From Stachybotrys elegans (lineage: Eukaryota; Ascomycota; Sordariomycetes; Hypocreales; Stachybotryaceae), in NCBI GenBank assembly GCA_020746835.1, contig JAGPNK010000001.1, positions 992,001-1,056,000 of the forward strand: 64,000 nucleotides of DNA, given 5' to 3'. The translations under genes were made by a program, and so were the position numbers. The notes under the pieces are model-generated. The model was not told the origin of the DNA, did not search any database, and was given only the letters and a program-made list of their open reading frames with translations. This document shows positions 1 to 10,793 of the stretch, in pieces; positions within the stretch are counted from its first letter, which is position 1; each line of letters begins with the position of its first letter.

Positions 1-235
1 CGAGTCGAGCGCGCCCCAGAGCGTAGGCTTCCCCGACCGTCCCAACAGACGAGGTTCCTACTACTACCCAGGCATGGTGAGGAGGACATGGTTGGATGAT
101 GATTTTGCCCAGCAGGATAGGCCAATGGCATCCGAGGAGACGGCTGTATCCACGAGATTGCCTGCATGGTGCTGGCGGTATGTGCTCACGCCATTGCTGG
201 CGATGGGGTATGGGAAGGTGATTCTCAAGGACTGA
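1..235 (+). CDS. 3' end of an unidentified protein-coding gene (partial)
   Basis: An open frame enters from the left edge (first full codon at 2) and ends at a TGA at 233-235, giving about 77 residues. The peptide has a Tyr-rich YYYPG stretch, an acidic WLDDD patch, and ends in a hydrophobic segment (WCWRYVLTPLLAMGYGKVILKD), which could be a membrane-associated tail. A GTGAGG at about 77 could be a splice donor, so part of this frame may be intronic. I do not recognise the family. No other frame here stays open to a plausible stop, and the gene body lies outside the window. Confidence 0.35.
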   Translation, partial: ESSAPQSVGFPDRPNRRGSYYYPGMVRRTWLDDDFAQQDRPMASEETAVSTRLPAWCWRYVLTPLLAMGYGKVILKD

Positions 236-950
236 TGAATCGCGCCAGTTATATGGCGATGACGATTACGACATGATTACGATTGCAATTACGATAAACG
301 ATAACTATGCCAATGGTAATCCCAACAACAGTCCAACGGGCCTGTCAATGTAGAAATTCGGAATGAGCGAATGTGATGGCGAGGTGGTATCAGCATCTTG
401 GCGCCAATCGGGGTTGTGGACCGGCCTCGGGCGGGAGCTTGGGCGCTCACAGGCGCAGTGCCTCCGATCTACATTGCCAAGGCTCGGCTTGACCACTCGG
501 CGGTGCATGCACAAAACGCTTGTTGGGAACTTGCTGGAAAACATAACTGACTTTGACTCCCTATTATCAAGACTCGCTTGCTTCCGTACCTATGCACCTC
601 AGCGCACAGCTCAGGCAGACCCAAACCCATGAAACCTTCCTCGTGCCTTGATCTGATCTGCTCGTCGCCGAGCCCGCCTCTCTCCAGGCCCCAATTCCGC
701 TCTCGGCCCTGGAAGGGGGGGGGGGGGGCTGCCGTGTTCTCTTGGCCTTCTAATCGTGCTCGGACCGGTCCCATCTTGTCAATTTCTGAAACAATAGCCG
801 AGGCATCGGGCAGCGGCATCAGTCATGACGTAACTCCAAACAACCAGTGTGACAATAATGAGAATCAAGGTGAGGAGAGAAGGAGATATCGCCAACCATG
901 CTCGACCCAATGCAGCCGCAACTCCGAGTCGCAGATAGTCGACATTTGAT
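236..950. other. Intergenic, tail-to-tail between the left-edge gene and ncs-1
   Basis: This stretch holds the 3' flanks of two convergent genes. The only notable element is a run of 14 G at 715-728. The short open frames here have no recognisable product. Confidence 0.6.
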
Positions 951-1824
951 CTACACCAGTCCGTCATACAGCGACAGGGCCGACACAATGGTCTCGTCGC
1001 GCTTGCTTCCCTCCTTGAACTCCTCCAGATCCAGACTGCCGTTCTCGTCCTTGTCCATCATGTTGAAGATCTTCTTCACGCGCTTCTCGGGGGTATCCTC
1101 ATCCTCTGGCAGCTTCACCATGGAGCCGACCTATTCAGATGCGTCAGTGAGCTGGGCGACACTTTGGGGGCAGCCTGTAGGGCCCTTACCATCTTGTAGA
1201 TTGCCTCGACAATCTTGAGCATTTCATCATAGCTGATTTTGCCGTCGCCATCAATGTCATAGAGCTGAAATGCCCAGTCGAGTTTGTCCTCCATCCTGCC
1301 CCGACTGGTAACACTGAGCGCACAGATAAACTCTTTGAAGTCTATGCTGCCTGAGCGATCGCTATCGAAGACGTTGAATACATAATCTGCAAATGAACTT
1401 GGATCGCCAAACGGAAAGAATTGCCGGTAGATTTTCTGGAAGTCCTCTTTGGGGAGCATGCCTGAAGGGCAGTCCTTCAGGAAACCTAGGCGTTGTCAGA
1501 GCGACTCCAACCAAAAAAAGAAGTAGATGAATGGCGGTTTGTTGAGGCGCTGCTCGAGGCGCGTGCGGTGTAAGTGATGGGGGGATAGCTTACCCTTGTA
1601 CCATTGCTGCAGCTCCCTCTTATCGAAGTGAGTCGACTTTTGCAGTTCGGCGAGCTGCTCCTGGGAGAGCTTGGACTGCCTAAGAGAGTAGAGGTATTAG
1701 CAACCATTATTCGAGTTCCAAAACGCATGCGCCGTGAGCAAATGACGGCACTGTCCCTGCCGCCAATTGGATGCATGCAGGCCGGTGTCTCGCAGCATAT
1801 GAGGAGCACTCACGACTTGCCCAT
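951..1824 (-). CDS. ncs-1: Neuronal calcium sensor 1 (frequenin/NCS-1 family)
   Basis: The 190-residue protein comes from four exons: 1814-1824, 1594-1679, 1190-1485 and 951-1130. It begins MGKSQSKLS, an N-myristoylation signal. EF-hand 1 is degenerate (about residues 36-47, with Cys-Pro in the loop), as in all frequenins. EF2 (D73-E84), EF3 (D109-E120) and EF4 (D157-E168) have full Ca-binding loops. NCS-1 proteins are membrane-recruited calcium sensors that bind phosphatidylinositol 4-kinase and, in fungi, contribute to calcium tolerance and growth. The first coding exon is only 11 bases (ATGGGCAAGTC), a typical position for this family. Length and sequence match the family end to end, so confidence is very high. 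Confidence 0.97.
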
Positions 1825-2736
1825 GACGGTCAGGAATCAGATTCCGCTTCTTCTTGGTTGATGTAGGTCCCGGTTGCCAATGAGCCACGGGCTTCTCGGT
1901 TTGGGGGTGCGAGGCGCGATTAGTGTCGTCGACGACCCGAGGCCAAGCGGAGGATATGAGAGGCGATGTCGTGATATTGGGGTCGCGCAGTGGCGGATTC
2001 AGAGATTGTCGAGAGAGGGGTGGGAGGGCGCGGGAGGACGTGGGATTAATGCCGGATATTGGTGGAGCGGCGATTGCGTTTCGTGTTGGGTCGGGCGGTT
2101 TCTTCTAGGCGACGATGTAGGGCGATGGCTGTCGTGTCGAGCGGCAAGTCCGGTGATTTACGCGGGAGGGGCAGCAATAGCAGCCGTTGTAAGAAAGAGG
2201 GAGGAGGTACGGCAAGCGAGGCAGCTTGGTAGGGCAGGTAAAAGAAGGCAGGCCAGCAAGGTAGGGAGGGAGGCCCGTAGGGTGGGTGGAAAGGTGGTTG
2301 AGGCGCGAGACCAAGTCTGTCCAGTGCCGTCTGTTCCTGTCCTCGGCAGCCGGGAGCCCCGCGGGAGATAAAAAATGCCAGCAGGCGAGTCGAGGGATGA
2401 GCTGGATGGGACGGAGAGACAACCCGAAGATGAGGGGGGGGGGGGGCTGGGTGAGGACAAGCGCAAAGAGCGACAGTGCGGGTGAGTGAAGAGAGCGCGC
2501 AAGAACCGAGTGTCGTGATGTGGAATGGGAAAGGAGGAGAAGGAAGACGGATGAGCAAGCAGATTGACAGCCAGACGAACAGACCAGAACCCCTCGATGG
2601 GCCTGGGCAATGGAAGTGGAAAGTACCAAGGTGGTTTGGTAGTTAGTAGCTGGGCGGTATGCGGTACCTCTTGCCCGGCATGTCAGGTAAAAGGGCAGCG
2701 CAGGCGCAGGTACAGGTACACGCCACGACATGCCAG

Positions 2737-2752
2737 GTACAGGTACCTGTAC
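2737..2752. repeat. 16-bp perfect palindrome
   Basis: GTACAGGTACCTGTAC reads the same on both strands. It lies in a stretch with several further AGGTAC and GGTACCT words (2698-2830). The same half-site (GTACCTGT/ACAGGTAC) forms the 20-bp palindrome at 53171-53190. Confidence 0.8.
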
Positions 2753-3330
2753 AAAGATTCCCACGTCCGATCCAGAGAGAGAGGGGGCGGGGATTGCCTG
2801 CTCCAAGGTAGGTACCTAGATAGTTCCTCCTTCCTTGACTTGCCTCCAAGTCCCCCGCCCCTTGGATTTGGCGGCTCAACAGGTTCCTACCGTTACATAC
2901 TAAGGTACCCTCTCTTGGCGTACGTCTCTGAGACTTCCACAGCGCGTTGCGTTGGCAAGCCCGTTGGCGATTCCCCGTTGGTGTTGGTGGATTGGGGATG
3001 GGCTGATTCATCTCCGAGGCTAAACAGGTACTAACTTTGATTGATTGATATAAGTGCGACCAATTTGCTACACTGGTACGAAGCGGCTCTTTCCCGCGGG
3101 GATGTTATTTTATTTTATTTTATTTTTGTTTTGCCCTTCGGGGGAAGCAAGCTCCGCATTCGTGTATCGGTACATGTGCTCACTCCGATCCGCCGCTGCG
3201 ACATTGACCTGCACTTTTCGGTGCTTCCCTCAAGCAGGAGGAGCCCTGATGCAATCAATGCCATCCTGGTGGCAAGGAAATGTGTAATACTATCTGGCTC
3301 AACGACCCCTTGCCAGGTGCTTGCGTAAGC

Positions 3331-3372
3331 CTGCTGCTGCTGCTGCTACTGCTGCTGCTTCTACTGCTTCAC
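3331..3372 (+). repeat. CTG trinucleotide microsatellite
   Basis: An interrupted (CTG)n tract, broken by CTA and TTC units, lying in noncoding DNA upstream of ncs-1 and beyond the 3' end of the HHE gene. No coding frame uses it. Confidence 0.8.
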
Positions 3373-3875
3373 GATGATAACACAGAGTACTTGTACGGAC
3401 ATGAATCGAGCCCATCCTGCAGGAAGCTTGTTTCCCGCAGTGCATAAACTCCGCCAAGCCCTTGTATTTTTATCACCGCTTTTGCTTCATATCTGACCAC
3501 ACGGAATGACTTCATTTCCCAGCCTCGCCCGTACATAAATACCTCCTTGCCTTGCATGCATGCATGCACCAACCACAGCCCAATCCCAGTCCTCAGCGTA
3601 AGACTTGACGACAGGCTCCTCGCACTCCTCTCTCCAGTGGTACCCAATCACCTGCCAGAGAATGCCCAGGCACGACATCAGCTGGTGGAAATGGTCAGCG
3701 ACTCTACGTCCAATCAGAAGAGCAAAGCGGCCCTCATCTCGCATAGTCCTTTGCATCGCTTGACGATCCTTGCTCCATGCTGACGCCTGGCAGCATTTAT
3801 TATGTTTACACATGTCATATACAAGCCCAAATCCAAATTCCGGGCACAGCACTAGCTAGGTATCACCAGCTATCC

Positions 3876-4824
3876 CTATGCAAATGGCAACTCCTGAGGC
3901 GTGCCTGCAAAGTCGCACGGCGCAAACCGCCACCAATCCCAGTGCTTGTTCATGTACAACCACTGGAACACCACCCTCACCACCCATGGCACCGGTGGGA
4001 AGCTCTCCCAAACGCCCTCTCCGTACGATTTGTCGTGAAGTAGGAACATGAGCGGCAGCGCTCGTTGCTGCAGGGCATCATTCATTTGTCAGAAAAAGAA
4101 AAGAAAAGAGAGAGGGAGGGAGAATGATGTGAATGGGGGATGGCGTAGATGAAGACTCACCCGGTACTCGACGCTCTCCATATTCTTGGCCACAATCTTG
4201 TCCGTCGACTCCTTGAACACCTTGACCCAGTCCGCGTTATCCTCGTACTTGTCCAGCCCGTTGAACGTGTCAATCTCGTGGTCGAGGTGCGCCCGCAGAC
4301 CCGGCACGAAGGAGTCCATAATGGCCCGTAGCTTGCCGCCGTCCAGCTCCTCCTTCTCCTCCGTCACGCTCTCGAGGTACTGCGAGAAGGCGGCCAGGCC
4401 GTCGTGGAACGTCTTGTGCTCCTCCACGTTGGCCTCCATGAGGCCCGCCACGCCCGCCTTCTCCTCGATGAGCGGGAACACGTACTCCTCCTCCTGGTCG
4501 TGGTGCTCCTGCATCATGGCGTACCAGCGGTAGGCGTAGTTGGCAAAGTCCAGCTTGTCCTTGGCGCTGCCGCTCGTCGCCACGTTGACGCACTGCACGT
4601 ACACCGAGTTGATGCCCCGCAGGATGCAGTTGTGCACGATGCTCATCTCGGCGGCCAGTAGGCGCGTGCCGGTGACTCGATTCTCTTTCTACCGCGCGTG
4701 ATTAGACGGAATGTTGGAACAGCGGCTTTGCGCCCTTTGACAAGACGACACGTACCGAGTCACCCGTTCTCGAGGGCGGAATGAGCGCAAAGGGCCCGTC
4801 AGCCCACGGCTTGACGCCTGCCAT
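3876..4824 (-). CDS. Hemerythrin-like HHE cation-binding domain protein
   Basis: The 262-residue protein comes from exons 4756-4824, 4161-4688 and 3876-4067; the introns are 67 and 93 bp. A four-helix HHE domain is visible, with metal-ligand candidates His42, His85/His86, Glu89/Glu90, His114, His118, His157 and His160-Glu161. Such proteins bind a di-iron or similar metal centre, and the fungal members are mostly uncharacterised; O2/NO sensing or iron handling is possible but not shown here. The start is the ATG of MAGVKPWADGPF; upstream in-frame codons lack an ATG and cross a T-rich leader. The C-terminal third (residues 200-262) is rich in Trp and Phe (VPWVVRVVFQWLY) and may lie against a membrane or pack on the bundle. 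Confidence 0.88.
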
Positions 4825-5481
4825 GATTATTTTTTTTCTTTCTTTTTTCACGAGATTGTACCTAAAATCTCGAGGCTCGTTCAAGGTTGAGATGCTCAGT
4901 TCCTGGGAGAAACAGAAGCCGTGACGAGCTTCCGCATTGGCATCATATATCTTATCTGCCAACGTCAGCCCATGTGTGTTACGACCTCCTACGAGCGCCA
5001 GGCTGACATCCCTGTCTTCCGCTATCGACTACTAATAGCGCGGATGCTTACTAGCCCAAAACTCAGAGGCGACATTCCCTTCCATGACGCGACCGCAAGC
5101 CCAGTAATAATACTTCTCTTCTCCATCTCTTTTTCGCTCTCCATTGGACAAACATGGCTTTCCTCAACCAAGTCAGGTGGTGAGTGGATTGGATTGGATT
5201 GGATACATGTGTACATGCTATGTAGAATAGTAACGTAGAACTAAGTGCTGGAAATCCCGGCGCCGAAATGTATACATGGACCTCGTATCGTCAGTTGGGC
5301 TCCTGACGCCTGACCTGTGACATGCTCCCGCTCCCGCTCCCGCTCCGTTGCCTCTCGAATCGAACCAGAAGTAATTTCCCAAAAATGCGTCCCTTGGAAA
5401 TCTGCGCCGATACGTTAACCAGAGACGATAGACAATCGCCAACAAACAAACACATCCAGAGTCCGCCGTCGTCTGCTTTCA
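4825..5481. other. Intergenic: HHE gene promoter and cdc45 3' flank
   Basis: No gene recognised. It contains a T-rich leader just before the HHE start, a GGATT pentamer repeat at about 5185-5203 and a CTCCCG hexamer repeat at about 5323-5346. Confidence 0.55.
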
Positions 5482-8154
5482 TTAGCCCACCACCGCCTTC
5501 ATGCTGAGGCTCTCCAGAAACCCTCCCAAGTCCTCCTTCTTCACCTCCACCACGCAGTGCTCGAAGCTGTCGATACGCACTCGCGCATTCGTCTCCGACA
5601 CCACCTCTTGGAAGGCTGCTCCGAATCGGTTGAGACCGAAACCCTTTTCACGCGCCGTCTCGTCGTCGTCGTCATCTTCCGAGTCCGAGTCAGAAGCTTC
5701 TGATGCCTCCGATTCCGTCTCCAGCTCGTCCTCTTCATCCTCGTTGTCTTGTCCACTTGCTCGTCGCCGAGCAGCTCGCTTCTCCTCCTTGATCTTTTGC
5801 TTGGCCGCCTTGGCTTCCTCCTTCTTCTTTGCCTTGGCCTCCTTTTCTGCCTGTCGCTGCTTGGCGGCTTCTCGATCCAAGAATGTTGTATCAGGTCCTC
5901 CGCCTCCGCCGGTTCCCACAACCATGTACACGCCGCGTTTTTCGTTTAGGCTTGCCACCACCAGAGGGGTTCCGCGTCCACCGTGTGAAAGTTTTCCGTG
6001 AGACTCTCTTTCCTGCTCGGATAATGCCTCGCCGACCCAGAGCGACAATTTTGTCAGGGCAGCGGGATGTGTGAAGAGGCCTACGTCAGGGCCATCTTTG
6101 ACCACACACATTCGGAACGCCCGCAGATGTCGGATCTGCTTCTTGTTGATGAGTGATGTGCCAGTGCGATAGATGGCTCGGTGGAGAAACTGGGCTGTGG
6201 GAACGCCAGCCTTGAGAGCGTCGATGCTATTTTCAATGTCAGCGCTTGCTTCGCTTTCTTCACCCATGTGGAACTTACTCCTCCAGTGCGTCGTAGGCCT
6301 CCCAGAATCGCCCAACCCATTCTTCTCCCTGTGCCGCAATCTCGGCATCTTGGTCGACTTCCTGGGTGGACTGAGCCACCGGAGCCACGGGGTCTGCGGC
6401 ATGTGCATGCTTGCCAACCTCCAGGAGTGCGCCGATCACGACGCCCACATCCTGGGCGCTGAGCGTCGCCCGCCAGCCCCAGCTCCGTACAAAGCCCCAG
6501 CCATCCTTGGCGCCGCCTCGATCTTTGCCATCCGTCTCTACTGAGGGGACCATCTCTTCGAGATTGTAGAGCGAACCGTACTTGAGAAGCTTGGCTCTGA
6601 GCTCCCGCTTCAGCACCATGTCCATGTGCGTATAGCTTTGCTTGCATTGTGCCAAGCTCACGCCCATCTTGGCCAGGAGTTTGTGGAGACGTCTGATGCC
6701 TGTCTCACTCCACGTCTTGAGCCGTGAGAAGAGGTATGGAGAGTGCAGCATGCTGTCGTAGAGACTCCAGTGCCGAATGAGGAGGAACCTAGGCTCGGGA
6801 GACAGGCGGATACCCGTGTCTTCGGGACTTCGAGCAGTGGTTGGTATGACGCCCGTATTCTCGCTGGCCGCTCGTCCGTTGGAGATGTCGGGAGGGTTGA
6901 GGCGGCGTACTTCATCGCGAAGCAGTTGACGAATCTGGGCACCACGAGCACCCAACCATCCGGTTGGTTTACTCTTGTCGTTTCTCCTAATGGGAGCAGC
7001 CACACCCGCAGACGAGCGACCGTATAGTTCCATCGAGGTGACCCCCACAATCGTCAGCCAGAGGAGATCGTTGTCCTCTCGACCAAGCTCGGACGCGAGC
7101 GAGTACATCATGGAAGAAATAGGTTCCGAGAAGGAAGCACCCATCTTGTAATATTCTTGCAACACCGTCTCGTTCTTTTGGCGCATCCGCAGGAGGCGTC
7201 TTCTCAATGTGCGGGCGGACGGAGTGGGAGGAGGCTGAGCTGCCGACGGAGGCTCTATCGGATCACTGGAAAGGATATCGGTTGCTTGGAGCGATACCAA
7301 GCCTCTGGGCTGCGGGCGGCGAGGAGATGTCGGTATTGAAGTCGACTGTACTGGTTAGTTGGTTGTTCGCAAGCACATTTCACGTCATCACTCACAGAGT
7401 TGCTTCTCCTTCGCTGTGCGGGTCGGTCCAAGTCATCGTCCGAGCCATCCTCGTGTCCGTCTGACCAGCTCTTTCTCTTCTGCCCCGCATGAGCGGTGGA
7501 ATCCTCGTCCTCCAACTCACTGTCGCTTCCCAGGTCTGCGTCATCATCGTCCTCCAGGTCGGGCATATCCATCAAGGCAAGATATGCCTCACGCTCGTTG
7601 CCCAGATCTTCTTCAATGTCACCATCGTCAATGGCAATAATTCCTCCTCGTCCTGGGTTATAAGCACGCTCAATCTGTCCTCCCATCACCCCAACAGGGC
7701 TCCGTGATTGATAGGTGACAGTTCCTTCTGTCGTCGGCTGCAAGGGGAAGCCACCGAAGATGTTGCTCAGGTTCCAGGGCCGGTGGGCATCCATGACCCA
7801 GACCTCGACGCCGCTATAAGGTGCATCATCACCCTCAGGTTCAAGACCCAGGAGAGGTCCCAGGTCGATCAAGCCGCCGACACCAAGGCAGACAACGACA
7901 CCGCCACTGCCGCCTTTGGATTCCATCATAGGAGCCACCAGGTCTTTTCCGGCCCGCTCCAAGTCGGTATACCCAGACACGGGCTGGATCTTGTGCGGTA
8001 TGTAGTCATGCTTGAGGAGCCGGGCGAGTATGCGGCATGCACAGAGTGCGTCGGGCTCGAGGGCGACAAGAATCAGGACAGGCGGAGAAAGAGGATGTCT
8101 GGTGTTTTGAAGGTGCGTGTAGAGCTTCGAAATGAGCGAACGCGGGAGATACAT
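5482..8154 (-). CDS. cdc45: DNA replication initiation factor Cdc45
   Basis: The 856-residue protein comes from exons 7396-8154, 6279-7345 and 5482-6226; the introns are 50 and 52 bp. Cdc45 is the DHH-fold subunit of the CMG helicase (Cdc45-MCM-GINS) that unwinds DNA at forks. The N-terminus shows the family's VLILVALEPDALCACRILARLLK block followed by CLGVGGLIDLGPLLG. The middle has the acidic patch typical of the family, then RGLVSLQATDILSSDP and the YGRSSAG and WLGARGAQIRQLL regions. Near the C-terminus (about residues 720-805) there is a long Lys/Glu/Ala-rich segment followed by an almost pure Asp/Glu/Ser tract, before a conserved end with the FGAAFQEV motif. Two ACGCGT boxes lie upstream. 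Confidence 0.96.
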
Positions 8155-8266
8155 TGTCGAGAACGTCTACACGCCTTCTAGTGGGAAGCCGTGTACAAAG
8201 GCATGGAGTATCCGTCGGGAGAGCCTCTGTCGATGTGATCGGCAAAACGCGAGGTTTGGCCGCAAG

Positions 8267-8272
8267 ACGCGT
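8267..8272. promoter_or_regulatory. MCB (MluI cell-cycle box) upstream of cdc45
   Basis: ACGCGT in the context AGACGCGTCT, 113 bp before the cdc45 ATG. MBF (Mbp1/Swi6-type factors) binds ACGCGT and drives G1/S transcription in yeasts, where CDC45 is a known periodic gene. Binding here is inferred. Confidence 0.6.
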
Positions 8273-8522
8273 CTCCTTATAATTTCGATAGGCGTCGGGA
8301 TCGGTGAGCAATAAGATAGAGTGGCAGATGGGCACTGCCAAGTGGAAGACAGTAAAAAAAAAGAAGCGAATGCTTAAGAATACAGGCAAGAACAATGGCA
8401 AGCTGGTTCTATGATAGAAGTTGCTGAAAGGTGGTAAAGTCAATGTGAGGTCGCTTGCAAGGGTCAGAGCTCAGAATTAATTACGCCGTGGGAGACTAGG
8501 ACCAGGCGTTTGGTGTTTTTAG

Positions 8523-8528
8523 ACGCGT
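8523..8528. promoter_or_regulatory. Second MCB upstream of cdc45
   Basis: ACGCGT in the context AGACGCGTCG, 369 bp before the cdc45 ATG. It shares the nine-base core AGACGCGTC with the proximal box, and a further GACGCGCC follows 10 bases away. Confidence 0.5.
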
Positions 8529-8628
8529 CGAGAGTCGTGACGCGCCGGGCGAAGAATTAAGTGGTGACCAGGGTGGTACGCGACCGTGGTGGGGGCACTG
8601 GTGATGAGCAAGGTACCCTGTTGGTACT

Positions 8629-8640
8629 TGGCACGTGCCA
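8629..8640. promoter_or_regulatory. Palindromic E-box (CACGTG)
   Basis: TGGCACGTGCCA is a perfect 12-bp palindrome centred on CACGTG, the site of bHLH factors. It lies 475 bp upstream of cdc45. Which gene, if any, it serves is unknown. Confidence 0.35.
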
Positions 8641-10793
8641 GTGCACACGGCCAAGCCGTCTGTTAAGAGGCATGTTGAATGAACCGAATTAGACCTGGAG
8701 CGAGAATGAAGTAGAATTGCATCATGCGAGTAACTACTAAGCTTCTCGTGTGCGATATCAGCGTTGCAAGTTTAGAGCGTGTCACGTGTTGGCTCAAACC
8801 ATTTGTCCTCACATGAATTGTGAGGCTTGTACCAATACTTACTGGTCCGGTCCTCAACTCTGAGGTATGAAATCGCCCAATTTGCGGTTCTGGTTTATGT
8901 TATTCAGTGCGTTGCTACTCAGCTCGAGCTAAGGAACAGCTTTGAACAGTGACCAGACATTGGCTTGCTCCATGGCTCACCGCAAGCTTGAGATGTTGCA
9001 TGGCGATCCAAGCGATTGAGTGGGATGTAACTCGCATAGAAATACTCCGTAGGTGTAAGTTAAACACCAGTGAAGTCAAGGGCATAACAAGAAATTAAGG
9101 GGTGGTATGGATGATAGACAGGACCAGGCGACGCACCAAGGGACAGGGAGAGCGGAAAGACGCAAGCCGTAAAGTCCGATGTCATGACATCTCGAGTCCG
9201 TGTTAGCAGCTTGCCAGGTCTATAGACAAGCGAGATATCGTGTTATATGACAAAATATACGATTATAATGCGGGAAGGGCAAAGCAGTCAACTCGACCGA
9301 CGGTGACGGACGGTATTGTGGATCCGGAAATTGGACGGCCTTGTCCAGCCCGCTGATCTTCAAAATGCTTGGACGTAAGAAATGGTCCCCAGACGTTAAC
9401 CCATGTCAAGGGAGTAACGGAAGGTCGGGTTCGTTCGGAGAGGTCGGTTGACGTTTCTCGTGGTTTCGGCGGACTGGGCGATGACAGCAATAAGGTACGT
9501 CCAGCACGCGCACACACGATTGGCACGCACAACAACAGTACTCACTGAAGTGGATGCAATGAGCGTCAGTAGGTACGTACTGGGTAGGTCAGATACAGCC
9601 GTAGCGACTGCCGGCGGCCGCTCCGGGATACTTGCAGAGGGTAAGTGCGAGGAAGATAGGGAAACAGGGCATCAGCACAGGATTAGACAGACCCCAGTTC
9701 TGCTGCCAGAACACCCCCGCAGCCACAACACCCACCTGGCCATAGATTGTGCAAAAGGGCAATGGCAGTAAGATCTGAATTCCTTGCATCCGTCCAAATG
9801 AACACGGCCCAGGGTCGCCTATGCTAGCGGGTGTATTACATTAGACTTTAAAGCGATCCAGGTAAACTAAGGTACTTAGCTGACTACTAGTACGTGGCAG
9901 ACGGAAGCCGCGAGCGAGGGGGTGTAGTATATACATGCACTAGTTGGGACCTGCCAACTTGCATTTTGTATGTACCTACGGTTACGCGCTGCTCTTTCCC
10001 TCCAGGTTCGCATTTTCCCGTCTCCAGCGCGTTGACAATAGGTAGCTGCACGCAACGTTGCGTGAAAATACACCTTATCTTAAGTACCTGCTAGCTAAGT
10101 ATGAACAAAGACAAGCAACCGAGGAGGAAAAAGAAAATAGGATAAAAATCCCTCCCAGCCCTTGCTTCTTAGTCCCTCCCCCCTGGCTGTCCCGACTTCC
10201 TGGTCAAGGCCCTCCCACCCCCTCCTCTAAAGCTTCTGGAGCCAGACCCGCCAACTCTACTCGTTTGGGGAAGCGGTTGCTGTCGATGGCCGGCATTGGC
10301 CAATCCTCCCTCGACCCCTCCAAGCAGAGCCGAGGATTGGTAACTGGGAGTGGGAAGCGCAAGCAAGCAAGCAAGCAAAGCCAAGCAAGCGGTCCCAGCC
10401 CGCTGGATCTGCCGGTTCGCTGCCCACCGGACACAGCCTGCTGGCATTTTCTTCGACATCAATCCAAGTGCCGCCAGTCCACACACACCTAATCGTCCGT
10501 CTCTCCCTGGCGCTTCTTTTGCGTTTCTTGCTTCCTTGCTTACCTTGCCTATTCGCTCCTACCATGTCTCATATCGCCATCGTGGTCCCTATCCCAGAGC
10601 CTTCTCAATAACCAACTCCCACATCCCCGTCCCTCTCCACACCATTCCGCTCTTCCATCCCAGTCCTGCATTCCTTTCCCGGGTCGCTGCTTGCTTCTCT
10701 GAATCTCCTCCCGTGTCCCGTTCTCGTCAATTCTCTCGGCTTCACCTCCAAACACGCACCCTCCCCCCTTGCCAGTCCTGGTCTTGGGTGAAA

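Larger units (their letters stand above)
1825..3875. other. Intergenic: ncs-1 promoter/leader and 3' flank of the HHE gene
   Basis: About 2 kb without a supported gene. It holds a run of 13 G at 2434-2446, a cluster of GGTAC/AGGTACCT motifs with a 16-bp palindrome (2737-2752), a TTTTA pentamer repeat near 3109-3127 and an interrupted CTG repeat at 3331-3372. The overlapping minus-strand open frames at 2046-2806 are low-complexity Pro/Ser/Leu frames opposite a purine-rich leader and look non-coding. Confidence 0.55.
8155..10793. other. Intergenic between divergent cdc45 and the methyltransferase gene
   Basis: About 2.6 kb with two ACGCGT boxes and an E-box near cdc45. The part from 10100 to 10793 is pyrimidine-rich and probably the long leader of the methyltransferase mRNA. 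A 66-codon hydrophobic minus-strand frame at 9589-9789 is the only coding-like signal, and I do not recognise it. Confidence 0.5.

Noticed and set aside
2046..2806. Long minus-strand open frames in the ncs-1 upstream region
   Set aside because: Low-complexity Pro/Ser/Leu sequence opposite purine-rich DNA, with three overlapping frames and no family motif; typical composition artefact.
4825..4962. Extension of the HHE protein N-terminus by 46 codons
   Set aside because: The extension has no ATG and crosses a T-rich stretch; the MAGVKPWADG start fits a normal gene.
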